A stretch of DNA of 20,000 nt from Trachelipus rathkii. Taxonomy: Eukaryota; Arthropoda; Malacostraca; Isopoda; Trachelipodidae. Position 1 is the first letter of the stretch. Every line of letters begins with the position of its first letter. Location: positions 15,001 to 35,000 of the forward strand of contig JABUQX010142245.1 in NCBI GenBank assembly GCA_015478945.1, written 5' to 3'. The notes beneath the pieces were generated by a model. That model saw nothing but the letters and a program-made list of their open reading frames with translations, did no database searches and was not told the DNA's origin. The translations under genes and the position numbers were made by a program. Of this stretch, positions 1 through 13,050 are shown in pieces.

Positions 1-16
1 ATTTTCTTTCCCTTCT

Positions 17-1187
17 CTCTGACTCTTGGCTCATTGCTTTTCCGCTTTTCAGTGAATCTTTTGTTGTGGTGCCAGACATGTTGAAGGTTTTCCATAGAGT
101 CTCACACAAAGCTTTAATTTCTAACTTCCATATTTCGGTGTCTATTCTTCTCTTTGTAACCTTCCCTTGATTTCGGAACCAGTCGTTCTATGGCTGCTGT
201 TGTAGATAGCTACCATTTCTCCTTAAATCTATCAATAGTGATGTTTCTCACAATTCTGTTCTATTCACACAACTCTTTCTATTTTGCATTAATGATTTAT
301 CTTTTATTGTCTACTATCCACTCTTAGGCCGATAACTCCACTCTTAACTACCCTTTCCAATTTGAAAGACGACCCACTCAACAGGAAATTGGCGATGATA
401 GGAGGGTGGCCTTGTAATTACTGACCTCTGATCTTTCTCATGCCTCTAATTGGACTGCAGAAACATGGTTGTTTCCAATGCTTCAATAACTCAGTTCTTC
501 ACCTATATACTTGACAATCTTCCATACAACTATAATATTTTTTTTTAAAACGCACAATTGAAACCTTCTTTTGTTCTAAATATATATATTTTTTTTATTT
601 TCTATTCTCGTAATCTTCTTAAAAGGATCACATCATCATCTTTCTAACAAGTTTCTAAGAAGTTAGGTGTTCTATACAAGTTTTCGGAACTACTACTCAC
701 CACATCAGTTGAAAATTTCGCACTTGAATGGAGTATGCATCCCACATATGGGGTATTCCACACGTATTGCTCTCCTTGATAAGGTGTAGTCTAGAGCTTT
801 TCAACTTGTTAACTCTCCTACTCTCACTAACACACTCCAATATTTCTAACCGTCGAACCACTTTAATTAATTAAACTATTGCTATTGCATTGGAGCCTGT
901 TTTTCTCAATTTTCCAGTCATATACTTCCTTATTTGAGGAGATCTCGTACGACTCCTCTTTCACACAGTCTCATATTTTCTCTGTCCGACAATCTGACCC
1001 ACATTTAACTGCTACGCTCACTCTTACATGTACTCTACTGGTAAAGTCTGGAGCACACTCCCTTTATCTATTTTTGCAGCTTCATTTGATTTGCACAGTT
1101 TCAAGCGTCGAGTATCGGAGAGCATGTCGGCCTTTAATTTGACCCTGGTTTCCATTTTCCAAAACTCCGGTGGAATTTTGCCCACAC
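17..1187 (+). pseudogene. Jockey/I-like non-LTR reverse transcriptase, 3' half, decayed
   Basis: Relic of a LINE ORF2 read across all three plus frames. Near 52-165 a frame reads ESFVVVPDMLKVFHRVSHKA, the RT block that normally reads like DISKAFDRVWHKAL. Around 265-300 come FCINDL-like residues, and at 325-336 the catalytic YADD has become stop-ADN. TSDLSHASNW follows near 425-455. Near 660-830 are a KLGVLYKF-like block and DKV..RAFQLVNSPTLTNTL, which in this family precede the C-terminus. At about 1028-1130 GKVWSTLPLSIF and DLHSFKRRV match the 'LWNSLP..F...Y.L..FK..V' ending of Jockey/I-type proteins. The endonuclease and N-terminal RT would lie left of the window. Several frameshifts and stops make it non-functional. 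The RT family call is firm and the clade is inferred. The 3' end runs into (TA)n at 1211. Confidence 0.85.
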
Positions 1188-1206
1188 ACACTAATTCATT
1201 GAAAGA

Positions 1207-1326
<120 letters not shown>

Positions 1327-1791
1327 GGGCAAAACATTTTTTACTGTAACACAATATTGTTAAATTAGCAATTTCAAATTAAGAAAAAATATAAATGATT
1401 AATGTGTGTGTACGGTTAATTTGTAATATATTTAGAAGTATGGCAAATATAAACTATTTGAAGTATCCTTCCCTCTCAAATGTAACTCTGGAACTAATCG
1501 ATAAAAATGTTTATTTACTTTAACTTCTTAATAATAATTTTCAAACTTATAGAAAAATATTATTAAGTGATTATTTTTGATTACAGTACTCGACTTTTGA
1601 TATTATAAAATTTTTAAATGTGAGCTACGAATGTTTTCCTCCTATTTATTTACTATAAAAAATATATTAACTATGATATATTAGAGAAAGTAAAAAAAAC
1701 AAAAACCAAAAACTAAAAAAAAAATAAACATTTTTTTAGTTGGTTTAAACGAAAAAAAACCCATGGTGGTTTAAACCAAAACAAACTTTAA
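1327..1791. other. AT-rich non-coding stretch with GGTTTAAAC motifs
   Basis: No coding signal was found on either strand. Near the right end, GGTTTAAAC occurs twice (1742-1750 and 1768-1776). The second lies in a perfect 12-bp palindrome TGGTTTAAACCA (1767-1778). A-rich runs surround them. Clustered palindromes like these occur as subterminal motifs of small DNA transposons, but no terminus could be placed. Confidence 0.4.
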
Positions 1792-1945
<154 letters not shown>

Positions 1946-2075
1946 GAAATTGTACGGGCTCAGGAAGTAATTGTCATCCCAGAAGATCCATTTAAGTTCA
2001 AAAGATTTTTAAATTCGTTATTTAAATGATAAATGAAATCTTTAAAAAAAACAACAAAGCCTTTTTAACTGAATA

Positions 2076-2188
<113 letters not shown>

Positions 2189-2357
2189 AGGTTGAAAAAA
2201 ATAAAGAAACTTTTTCTTAATTTTAGAGCTTTCGAGCAACCTCTACATAAGCAAATCGTAAATAGATTTATTTTTTTTTCTTCTTCTTCTTCTTTAGAAT
2301 AAAATTAGAGGTCGAGAACATTAAATTTAATTATGCCTTTATTTTTACATTAGTTGT

Positions 2358-2489
<132 letters not shown>

Positions 2490-2775
2490 GGTGGCTATGG
2501 ATAAATTGAACAGTTCCCCAGGAAGCCAAATTACTACCAGTGAAACGATCATAATTGTTATGAAAATTGAGGAAAAAATTAATTAATTAAAAATTCAATA
2601 TAAAATTATTGATTATTGTTAATTAACATTTTTTTAATTGAAAATGTCACTTTCTAATTATTAGAGTAAGCTTCCGCAAAATTTTAAAGAACAACAATTT
2701 CCCCTTAAACCAGCAATTTTCATCTGTGAAAGGGAAGGGGTCGGGGCTGAGGACCCTAAATAGTCATATATATTT

Positions 2776-3195
<420 letters not shown>

Positions 3196-3360
3196 AATGA
3201 AGAAGTTGGTAATGAAAAATAAAATGAGAGTAAAAGGTTTTAAAAGGTCTCTGAAGAGCAACTTGTACCTTTAAATAAAAGAGCAAAACGTAGGAAAAAA
3301 AGTTTCCTTTTAAAAAATTTAGCAGAACTTTTATTTTTTGAAATATACATAAAGCTCAAT

Positions 3361-3606
<246 letters not shown>

Positions 3607-3608
3607 AT

Positions 3609-3750
3609 TAGAGGTGTGATCCGCAACCTCATCCGCATGAATTTTTTGCGGATAGCGGATAGTTCATTTATGAATTATGAGAAACGTGTGTGTGCACTAC
3701 CTTATATGTACAGTATATAACCCCTTTATTTATATACACATAATTTATAT

Positions 3751-3804
<54 letters not shown>

Positions 3805-3942
3805 GCTTTATAAAGGCATGCATAAACATATATATATAATAAAACCAAAAGTTAACTATCTGCCATCCACTTCCGGTAATCCGCGGATAGTATCTTAACT
3901 ATTCGCATCCGGATAGTGAAAAATCACCATACGCTACTCCTC

Positions 3943-3943
<1 letters not shown>
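3609..3943. mobile_element. Small hAT-like non-autonomous element (GCGGATA family)
   Basis: The left end starts TAGAGGTGTGATCCGC, with the 'TAG.G.TG' opening seen in many hAT elements. It is followed by opposed ATCCGC and GCGGAT motifs (3619-3660). The right end has CCGCGGATAG (about 3881) and GCATCCGGATAG (about 3905) and finishes ATACGCTACTCCTCA at 3943, a degenerate inverted match to the left end. The interior is short, non-coding, and holds its own (TA)n tract at 3755-3798. Both outer edges are against (TA)n. There is no transposase, so it would depend on one elsewhere. The right boundary and the hAT label are moderately supported; no target duplication can be read because the flanks are TA repeats. 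Confidence 0.5.
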
Positions 3944-3944
<1 letters not shown>

Positions 3945-4007
<63 letters not shown>

Positions 4008-4034
4008 TATATGTTAGTGTATATATATATATAT
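3945..4034. repeat. (TA)n microsatellite, two tracts
   Basis: TA dinucleotides at 3945-4005 and 4020-4034, separated by GGTATATGTTAGTG. Confidence 0.95.
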
Positions 4035-5700
4035 TAGTAGATGAAACAGCATCCGGACCTGGCAGGATATTCTGCCATTTCAAAAAGCTCCCTTGCCGGA
4101 AACCGTTTTCAAAATCCGTCTCAGGCCAGAAGGATCTTTCAATAAAGAATTGAACATGTTTTTTTAGGTTTGAAATTTATGCATCTATAATGCCAATATT
4201 CTTTTTAAACTTGTTTGCAGTAATACGCTTTGTTTAATTATGTAAGAAATTTTTTCTTTAATCATGATGTAATTACTATGAGTATTCAAAATATTATGAT
4301 GGATAATATTCATGAAAAATATATTATAAAAATGTGATTAACTAAAGTGTCAAGTTCAAACTTCGACTAAAACTTTGTCAAAATTGAAAATTTGTTCTAA
4401 TTAATTTTACAATTCCTCCAATTTTTAAGTATTTTTAGTAGATATATAATCCTGGAAGTTTTAAAAAACTTTGATTCAGAGTATTTTACTGTATATGAAT
4501 TGCTGATTTTGATTGCTATCTCAAAAAAAAAACCTTTACAATTTAAATTTTTAGATGAATAATAGATAAAAGTTTAAGGTCTATGTTTCCTTATATTCTC
4601 AACACTATATCCAAAGACAAAAAATATCTCTGTATAGATTTCGTTTCACATTTATTTGGAAGAGGGCTGAAATTGTCAACATTGAAAATTCTTTAATTTT
4701 TTTAATTACTAGTCCAATTTTTATGAAATTTCCAGGGATATTCAATTACACGAGTTCCATTTTTTTTATTTAAAGAATTTTTCTATATATACCTAACAAT
4801 TTGACCTCTGAGAACGCCATTGTGCTGACTGTTTTAAATTGGACAGCGATCCCAGAGGTAAAATGATTGGTTATGTAGAGAAATGCATATAAAAAAGTTG
4901 TGTAACTCCTTAAGCTCTTTCTACTCTGATAATTTCATTTAAAAAAACTCGAGAAAAAAAAAGTTAGAACAAATTTTAACTTTTGATAAAACATTTCTAC
5001 CTTCTGCCAGAAAAAAATATATATAAAAAAAATCTAGAAAGAGATTTTTTTATATTTTGATTACTGGTTAAGGGAGGTATAAAACTAATACATTTATTGA
5101 AGTTTTGTAACTCCCCCAATTAAATCTACAGAAATAATTTCATAAAAATCTGATAACTAGAAATGAAATTTGAAAACTTTTAAATTTTCACAATTTTTTG
5201 AGCTTAGGAAATAGATTTATAAAAGTTGAAATTTTAATTGTTTAATAAAACAAAAGATTAATTAATCATAATTCTTTGTTAATTAGAGTAATTTATTTCT
5301 TTTTTAAAATATTTGAGAAATAATATGACTAAATTTGTTAAATTATCAAAAGATTAAGATTCACAAAATGTGGTGTAAACTTTTCAGTTAAAAATCTATT
5401 TTTTTTGAGCTGTAGATTTTGCCAGCTTGGTTAAACATACTCTCTTTGCAGCCTCTAGAGTCTAGATGGAGAACAGAACATAAGAACTTCTTGTAGTACA
5501 AAATGTCTGAAGATACTAGATGGAGAACAGAATATTTGAAGAGTAGATGGAGAGGAGCATAAGCATTTTTATTGAAAAGGTAATATTACATATACACTTG
5601 TTAACAGTAATTTGAAAGCTGGAATAATAGTCAGAAGATTCCGACTGCAGCACAATTTTTGGTTCGATTCCCAGACCTCCCAAGTCAAAAAGTGATAGAT
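4035..5700. other. Long non-coding AT-rich region
   Basis: No ORF resembling a protein was found in 1.67 kb. Position 4035-4145 is a less AT-rich island of unknown origin. From 4370 to 5205 it contains four degenerate copies of one unit (separate entry). At 5464-5555 TAGATGGAGA occurs three times in loose tandem. At 5661-5671 GGTTCGATTCC matches a pol III B box exactly but has no tRNA fold around it. Confidence 0.6.
4370..5205. repeat. Four degenerate ~100-nt repeat copies, two per orientation
   Basis: Copies in plus orientation start near 4377 (TTGTCAAAATTGAAAATTTG) and 4672 (TTGTCAACATTGAAAATTCT). Both continue into CCAATTTTTA and then a GAAGTTT or GAGTTCC block. Reverse-complement copies lie at about 4865-4990 and 5064-5205. 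These share GTAACTCC, ATAATTTCAT and, in the second, AAAATTTT near the end. The reverse complement of 5118-5205 reads CTAGTTATCAGATTTTTATG beside ACTAGTCCAATTTTTATG of the 4672 copy. The divergence is high and I judged it by eye. The repeat is probably an old interspersed element with no coding capacity. Confidence 0.5.
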
Positions 5701-5705
5701 ACAGC

Positions 5706-5710
<5 letters not shown>

Positions 5711-5788
<78 letters not shown>
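5711..5788. repeat. (TA)n microsatellite followed by GT-rich tract
   Basis: TA dinucleotides with one TAATA phase shift at 5764-5768, followed by a GTGTGT-rich stretch to about 5829. The following 5830-5989 has no gene. Confidence 0.95.
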
Positions 5789-5987
5789 GCGTTTGTGTGT
5801 TAGGTGGGTGTGCGTGTGTAGTGTGTGTTAAAAGTCTATTAGTATAGATTATCAATATATATAACTTAAAAATAAACAAAATGAAGACATTCCATTTTGG
5901 CCACTGTCCAACAACAGCCTCATTTTTTCCATATATAATCCCCACACAAACTAACTCTAACCATCCATTACAAGAATATATATGATA

Positions 5988-5989
<2 letters not shown>

Positions 5990-6048
<59 letters not shown>

Positions 6049-6119
6049 GTTATTATTACATATATATATATGTAGATAGATAGATAGATAGATGCATATA
6101 TATATATAAAGAAAGAGAG

Positions 6120-6164
<45 letters not shown>

Positions 6165-6183
6165 CACACACATATATCTATAA

Positions 6184-6225
<42 letters not shown>
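5990..6225. repeat. Complex (TA)n and (GATA)n microsatellite cluster
   Basis: TA tracts at about 5990-6048, 6059-6072, 6121-6161 and 6184-6225, with a short (GATA)n at 6073-6093 between them. No coding content. Confidence 0.93.
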
Positions 6226-6228
<3 letters not shown>

Positions 6229-6414
6229 GTGTACATGGAATCATATGCAATTATAATCTAAGCAATATCCAACCGGAAATTTTATTATCTGAAATTATGA
6301 GACAGGATAAAATCTAAGTGTCTTTCATAATTAACATGGTTTGTAATCCCCAACAAATTATATATATATATATATTATTATATTATATATAAGAAAAATT
6401 TTTAAATATAGTAT

Positions 6415-6417
<3 letters not shown>

Positions 6418-6471
<54 letters not shown>
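6418..6471. repeat. (TA)n microsatellite, about 54 bp
   Basis: TA dinucleotides ending exactly where a hAT-type terminus begins at 6472. A shorter TA run lies at 6358-6374; the 6226-6357 stretch is unassigned. Confidence 0.95.
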
Positions 6472-6474
<3 letters not shown>

Positions 6475-6595
6475 TGGTGGTTCTTGACCCGGAAACATGG
6501 GGAGGCAGATTATTTTTGATAATATTAATTATTAAATATATATTTATATATATATATCGTAAGATGTGGAGACAGATATATATTTGTTATATATA
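6472..6595 (+). mobile_element. Lone hAT-type terminus (CAGTGG family), fragment
   Basis: CAGTGGTGGTTCTTGACC followed by GGGGAGGCAGA resembles the CAGTGGCGG... GGGGAGGC ends of a common animal hAT group. It begins immediately after (TA)n. A diverged second copy of the inner part, AGATGTGGAGACAGA, lies at about 6563-6577. No matching inverted terminus or transposase was found to the right, so this is an orphan end or a heavily deleted copy. The 3' limit is arbitrary. Confidence 0.4.
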
Positions 6596-6602
6596 AATAT
6601 TA

Positions 6603-6608
<6 letters not shown>

Positions 6609-6689
<81 letters not shown>
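6609..6689. repeat. (TA)n microsatellite, about 80 bp
   Basis: TA dinucleotides. The next 200 bases (6690-6896) are unremarkable AT-rich DNA with no gene. Confidence 0.96.
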
Positions 6690-6692
<3 letters not shown>

Positions 6693-6894
6693 GCCAACAT
6701 TTATGTTCCATCGGGCCTCATTTCTTTGGAATTTGAAACATGAATTTTACATTTGGCACTATTGTATATAGGAAGTTCCTCTCACTTGCTCTTGTAAAGA
6801 AATTAAAGATAATGCTCATAATAATTGCTTTGGCGTAGAAATTTTAATTTCACTTTGCAGTACTGATTAGTCTCATAGGTAATTTAAGATTTGG

Positions 6895-7006
<112 letters not shown>

Positions 7007-7029
7007 ACCTTTTAAAGATGTTAAATATA

Positions 7030-7650
7030 GCTGAAATAATTGAAGAATCCAAGATGCATGAAATAGTTGAAGATGGCATGAGAGATAAAAGGAAAGAGAA
7101 TAACTATTAGATTGCATGGACAGGTGTAAAGGACAGTGGTCCGATTAACTGTGACCTACGGAGCACAAATTTGGTACATAAATCCAAGAAAAGTATATAA
7201 AAGAAAGCGAAAACGAGAATCCTGAATTGATGCTACAGATATCAAAACTAGATAAGATTGAGATTGATTACCAACGAAATAACATGAGGAACGACTGGAA
7301 TATTAGAAATTCCAATAGAGTTTAATAATAATAATAAAAAAAGACAAAGTTGTATGGGCAAGTTACGAGAAGAGATAACAACTAAGTTGGTAGAATAATA
7401 ATTAATGGATATAAAAGTTGTAGAAGCAAATATAAATAATGTCAGACCATGGAATCTAAGAAAAGATCAAATATAATAAACATTTACTGGAAAAAAGATT
7501 AAACGGAGATAAAAACTTGGAAAAATGGAAACTGTCTGTAATAAACAATAACCATACAATACAGAGAAGAAGAACTGAGAAGGAAGAATTCTTAATATGA
7601 AATAACACTTTTGAAACCATAAATAAATGACAACAACAATGGAACACATT
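7030..7650 (+). pseudogene. C-terminal relic of a LINE reverse transcriptase
   Basis: Reading across frames, 7125-7180 gives RTVVRLTVTYGAQIW, the 'hK.vVRP.lLYGaE.W' block that follows the catalytic region in many non-LTR RTs. Next, 7245-7330 gives TNEIT.GTTGILEIPIE, the counterpart of RIRNE.IR...G...I. At about 7350-7390 KKRQSCMGKLREEI stands where 'RLRWfGHv.R' is usual. The KRKRKRES patch in between is basic. There are many stops and frameshifts and no catalytic YADD remains in the fragment. Similar C-terminal blocks occur in the better-preserved LINE at 13675-15848, so the two may be related families. The clade cannot be assigned. Confidence 0.65.
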
Positions 7651-7748
7651 TTACATATTCATTCACAAGCGCAGAAGAGGATGTGAATGAAATAACATAT
7701 GCGCATACACAATCGAATATAAATATTAATGCAGATGTTAACAAACAC

Positions 7749-8328
<580 letters not shown>

Positions 8329-8421
<93 letters not shown>
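8329..8421. repeat. (TA)n microsatellite
   Basis: TA dinucleotides interrupted by AATATATATACAT near 8386-8398. The following 8422-8815 holds degenerate TA-rich DNA mixed with short AACC/AACT pieces, then about 170 bp of unassigned sequence. I see no supported gene. Confidence 0.94.
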
Positions 8422-8813
8422 ATAACTCTCTCTACTCTATATATTACTGCATATATAAAAATATAATGGGAATTATATATAGCATAATATATATAATAAA
8501 CATACTTTATATATATATATTTTTCTTTTCTTTATCTATACCCCTTTAACTATACTCTATATATACATATATATGTATAACTGTATATAACCAACAACCT
8601 TAACTATATAACAACATATATATAACATATGTATACTATATATATATGGGGAAAAACGTTCAAATTAAGTCGCTTTTCATTTTATTCAAATCTTCCTAAC
8701 CCCATCCTCATCAACTCCCACGAGTTCAGCTTCCTAAGAAAAGTAAAGATGAAAAGTGGGTCAAACTTTGGAAACAAGAGTGAAGCTTTAAGAAGAATCA
8801 GTTATCAAATCCA

Positions 8814-8999
<186 letters not shown>

Positions 9000-9185
9000 T
9001 TTCTCTTTTATCATTCTATTAGTTTTTCATTTTTTTAAAATTTGCTGAGCGGTTAGATCTGTAACATAGATTACGAAAAAAAGAAGAAAAAAAAAAGACC
9101 AAGGAACAGAACAGTTCTTTTTAACACTCAAATTTTGAACTCTGACTAACAAACTTATTCTGAGCTTTAGAAACGACACACTCAC

Positions 9186-9187
<2 letters not shown>

Positions 9188-9233
<46 letters not shown>

Positions 9234-9297
9234 TATATATGTATAAGTGAATACAAATATATCTATCTATCATTCTTTCACTGCTAAACATGTCGCT

Positions 9298-9336
<39 letters not shown>
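9188..9336. repeat. (TA)n tracts flanking the hAT element
   Basis: TA tracts at 9188-9229, 9232-9240 and 9300-9336. The last ends 7 bp before the hAT terminus at 9344. Confidence 0.95.
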
Positions 9337-9338
<2 letters not shown>

Positions 9339-9593
9339 AAGTTTAGGGATGTGCCCGAATATTCGGTAAGTATTCGGTATTCGGCCTATTCGGCCAAAAT
9401 GCCGAATATTCGATTATTCGACTTTTGCTTGGAAGCTATTCAGGCCAAAATATTGAGCTTTATAAAAGCAATAGAAATTACACGTCAACATAAGGAAAGT
9501 TATTTCAATTTAAAATTGAAATTTTAGAAACTTTGATCTTCTCAAAAAACCCAGTAAATCAGATAAATTTTTTAGCCATTTAAGCGAAAATCT

Positions 9594-10845
9594 TTGTCAT
9601 TGTCAGATCCTATAAGTGACATTTTCAATATTCTAAAAAATAGAATTCATTTAGTGATACGGGATAATGGACCAAACATGGTAGCTGGTATAAGGGAGAG
9701 TGGCTTGCTATCAATTTCATGTTTTATTCACAGGTTGCAACTATGCATTCACGATTCAATATTATGTCTGAAATTTGTTAAATATTTTATTTTACTTGCA
9801 GAAGCATATCCTCTCGTTTTCTCGCCATTCAGCAACGGCAGCTGCAGGAAGCTTAAAACTTTACAGATGCAGCTGAATGTCAAGCTGCATAAATTAATTC
9901 AAGACGTTTCTACAAGTGGACCAGAACTTATGATATGCTTAAAGGATTGTTTGAACAAGAGTTCCCCTATCCATATACGCTTCTGAATGCAATCAGAGAA
10001 AATGTTGACTGATTTTCAGTGGCAAGAATTATTCCATTTACTTGAGCCATTTGACAACATCACTAAAACACGCATTAAACGTGAAGTAACAATCGCCCAA
10101 GTGATCCCTTCCATTTTAGCAAAATATCTATTTTTAAATAAGGCAATTAAAAGCAAAAGCTCCAGTGGAATAATTACACTCGTTTGAAGAGCTTTAAGAA
10201 ATCAGTAGAAAAAGACTTTCTAAGTTTCTATGTGATAAATCTTTGTATGTGGTACTTTCTTAGATCTGCGATCCAAGCTAATTTTTCAACATGAATCGAA
10301 GATGAGATCGGTAAAAAATATGGTCGTTGAGGCATGGGAAGAAATGCATGAAAATTTAGTTCTGACTCTTCTGCTGGCGATGATTTCGTAGTGGGGAAAG
10401 TGAAGCTGAAGGTTCATTTTCACTTCTTTAATGGATTGTTTTAAAGAAATTGTGGCATCAAAATAGTCATACAGAAAAGAAAGTGAGAGTGAAAAAAAAG
10501 AAAGTCCCATTCTTCTGACGATGTGATTATTTGTACATAAAAGTAAAAGGCTACATACGGAATTACATCTAGAAATAAATAAATATATAAGTTTGCCTAC
10601 TTTGACCAGTGAAGACAATGATATTCCCTTCCATTGGTGGAAAAAACACGGGAAATAGTTTTATGAATTTGAAAAAAACTAGCAATAAAATACCTTTCAG
10701 CTCCACTGTCATCAGTCGAAAGTGAAAGAATATTTAGAACAGGAGAAATATTTATGAAGCCACAAGGAATAGGTTATCCCCTGAAAATGAAGAACTGCTA
10801 ATGTTCTGTCATTTTAACCTTGGAGCTTATTCAAATGAAGTTTGG
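9594..10845 (+). pseudogene. hAT-family transposase, N-terminally truncated and frameshifted
   Basis: It would cut and paste the surrounding element. Readable blocks in order: HLVIRDNGPNMVAGIRESGL (about 9648), FIHRLQLCIHDSI (about 9725), KLKTLQMQLNVKLHKLIQDV (about 9852), then a frameshift into TYDMLKGLFEQEFPYPYTL (about 9926). Next is TDFQWQELFHLLEPFDNITK (about 10005), followed by IAQVIPSILA. After a damaged middle come IPFHWWKKHGK (about 10623) and the hATC dimerisation block AIKYLSAPLSSVESERIF (about 10684), then RNRLSPENEELLMF (about 10768). The order matches ZBED/Ac-like hAT transposases. The BED zinc finger and the first catalytic acidic region are absent, and there are several stops. 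Its neighbours are its own terminal repeats. Confidence 0.88.
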
Positions 10846-11124
10846 TTTATATCTTTAACACTGAAACTTTCAATCTTCATTTATTATTTTTAATATGGGA
10901 ATGGTTTGCTATAGGTAAGAAATGGTTATTTACTTTTTGTTTTATTACTTTGTATATAACACTGGTAAACATAAATTTCTTGGACGGGGTTTCGCAATTG
11001 ATTATTGATGTGCTTATTCCAAAAATGTAATCGGTTTTTGCATATCACATCGCATTTGTGAGATATTGTGTGTAACACAGTTTTGTAAAGTAATGGTCAC
11101 TACTATATAAACAATCAAAGCGGG
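10846..11124. other. Interior hAT sequence with no recognised gene
   Basis: A 62-codon plus ORF at 10842-11030 is hydrophobic and overlaps the end of the transposase relic. It resembles no known protein and is probably 3' untranslated sequence of the element. Confidence 0.4.
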
Positions 11125-11354
<230 letters not shown>

Positions 11355-11539
11355 CTGCTACTCATATATATATATATGCTATATTGCGGATATATGAAGG
11401 GAGAGAAACAAATCGCAATGATATGATACATGTCTTTGATAGATATATGTTAAACCTATAATACAACTATGAATAAAGAGTAATATGGGACAATGAATGT
11501 AATAGAAGAATAGGTTTAGTTAATGTAAACATACTTACG

Positions 11540-12590
11540 ATGGTAGTATTTCTCTTCGTAAACGATCTACTGTGCATAGCGTTTGGAATATCCTCATCAA
11601 GTTCGAATAAAAAACGGCCAGGATATCGCAATCGCATTATTTCATTCCAGAAACCCTGGTCCCGAAGCGTTCTCCCTGTTCATCACTAACATCGCCTAGG
11701 TTATCCGGAAATTTTTTCTTAGGTGAGAATATAAGTAGTGCAACTTTATACTCATTCTACATCCAGGAGAATGAAAACTGTCTAGCAGTTCCTTTACAAT
11801 GTTAGTGGTTCTCGGCTTTCCTGTTCCCCAGAAAATTATGTGCTACATCTGAAAAAGAAATCCACGCTCTTGTCTCTAACAACAGTCATTGTTGTAGCAA
11901 AGGCAACATCACGGGGGGGAGTGTCCGTATTTGTGGGCCATCAAATCCCAGCTTTTTTTCTTCTCCACTCAGACCAGGAAACGTTGAGCATATATAGCGA
12001 AAGCATTCACCATCATGGTCCGGGCCTTCGCAAATTGTTTCATCAAACCGAGTTTTATGTGTAGTGGAGGTAAGATGATGTTTTATCTCTGTACAAGTGG
12101 TTCACGTACTCACTCAGACCAGGAAACGTTGAGCATATACAGCGGAAGCATTCACCATCATGGTCAGGGCCTTCACAAATTGTTTCAACAACCAAGTTTA
12201 TGTGTAGTGGAGGTAAAATGATGTTTTTATCTCTGTACAAGTGGTTCACGTACGATGTTCCTGTCACCTGGCGTCAAGGTTTCCATCGGTGACCATTCTC
12301 TTTTGGTCCAATGATCACTTTACCGCGATTTGTCCCAATAACTCACAGGAAGGTACATATTTGGGTGAGGAAACCTGCTTGATGACTGAGCAAATGTTTA
12401 CCATTTTGAGGTCGACACATATTTACCATCCATGTACCAGATATTGTAGCCTCTCCAAGCTGTCTTGATTTTTGCATACTCCTCTCATCCGTACCGAGTA
12501 CCCTGGAACAAGCATACTGTTGACGTTGTGTAACAGCACACACTTTAAATACATCCGAGAATATATATGGAATCAACACCTCCGAATTAC
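11540..12590 (-). pseudogene. Pseudogene of an unnamed, widely repeated animal protein family
   Basis: Read right to left on the minus strand, spread over frames: HWTKREWSPMETLTPGDRNI (about 12340), ILPPLHI (about 12208), GECFR..CSTFPGLSE (about 12150 and again about 12000), DGPQIRTL (about 11935), ETRAWISFSDVAHNFLGN (about 11875), RKAENH, CRMSIKLHYLYSHL (about 11757), then FPDNLGDVSDEQGERF (about 11705). I recognise this block order from uncharacterised predicted proteins that occur in many copies in arthropod and some cnidarian genomes. I know of no established function or catalytic motif. Multiple frameshifts and a 145-bp internal tandem duplication make this copy dead. It lies antisense inside the hAT element, so it was inserted or captured there. 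Recognition is from memory of the family. Confidence 0.68.
11966..12253. repeat. 145-bp tandem duplication, two copies
   Basis: Copy 1 spans 11966-12110 and copy 2 spans 12111-12253. Both run from CACTCAGACCAGGAAACG to GTACAAGTGGTTCACGTA with a scatter of substitutions and short indels. The duplicated stretch covers the PPLHI to FPGLSE part of the minus-strand pseudogene, so that segment is read twice. Confidence 0.93.
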
Positions 12591-12814
12591 AATATATCTG
12601 CTACAAAAGTCCATCCAAGAAAAATTTCACCTTTTTTTTGTTGACCAGTGTAAGTTTTCTTTATTTTCCCCTAAATGGATGACCGAACTTTGAATAGCTA
12701 TTCGATGACCGAATAGCGAAAATATTCGGCCGAATATTCACGGTATTCGGCCGAATACTTTAAGCCGAATATTCGGATTCGGTATTCGGTTTTTTCACTA
12801 TTCGGCACATCCTA

Positions 12815-12857
12815 AATATATATATATATGTATATATAACATATATATATATATATA

Positions 12858-12913
<56 letters not shown>

Positions 12914-12936
12914 TATATATATAACTATATATTTAT
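12815..12936. repeat. (TA)n-rich spacer between two hAT elements
   Basis: About 120 bp of TA tracts broken by GTATATATAAC and AACTA. It directly joins the right end of the ATTCGG hAT element to the left end of the CTCCGG hAT element. Confidence 0.92.
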
Positions 12937-13050
12937 TAGGGATGCACCGGATCTCCGGCTCCGGCTTGGCCGGAGTTTCGGCCTTTTTAAAGCGGTCGGA
13001 AACTTGTCATTCAACACTAGTCTCCGGCTTTTTCTCCGACCGGAGACCTA

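Noticed and set aside
5661..5671. tRNA gene suggested by the exact B-box string GGTTCGATTCC
   Set aside because: The T stem pairs poorly and no acceptor, D or anticodon arms can be drawn around it. Kept only as a possible SINE trace.
11966..12253. CRISPR-like repeat
   Set aside because: There are only two long direct copies with no spacer between them, and the context is a eukaryotic transposon.
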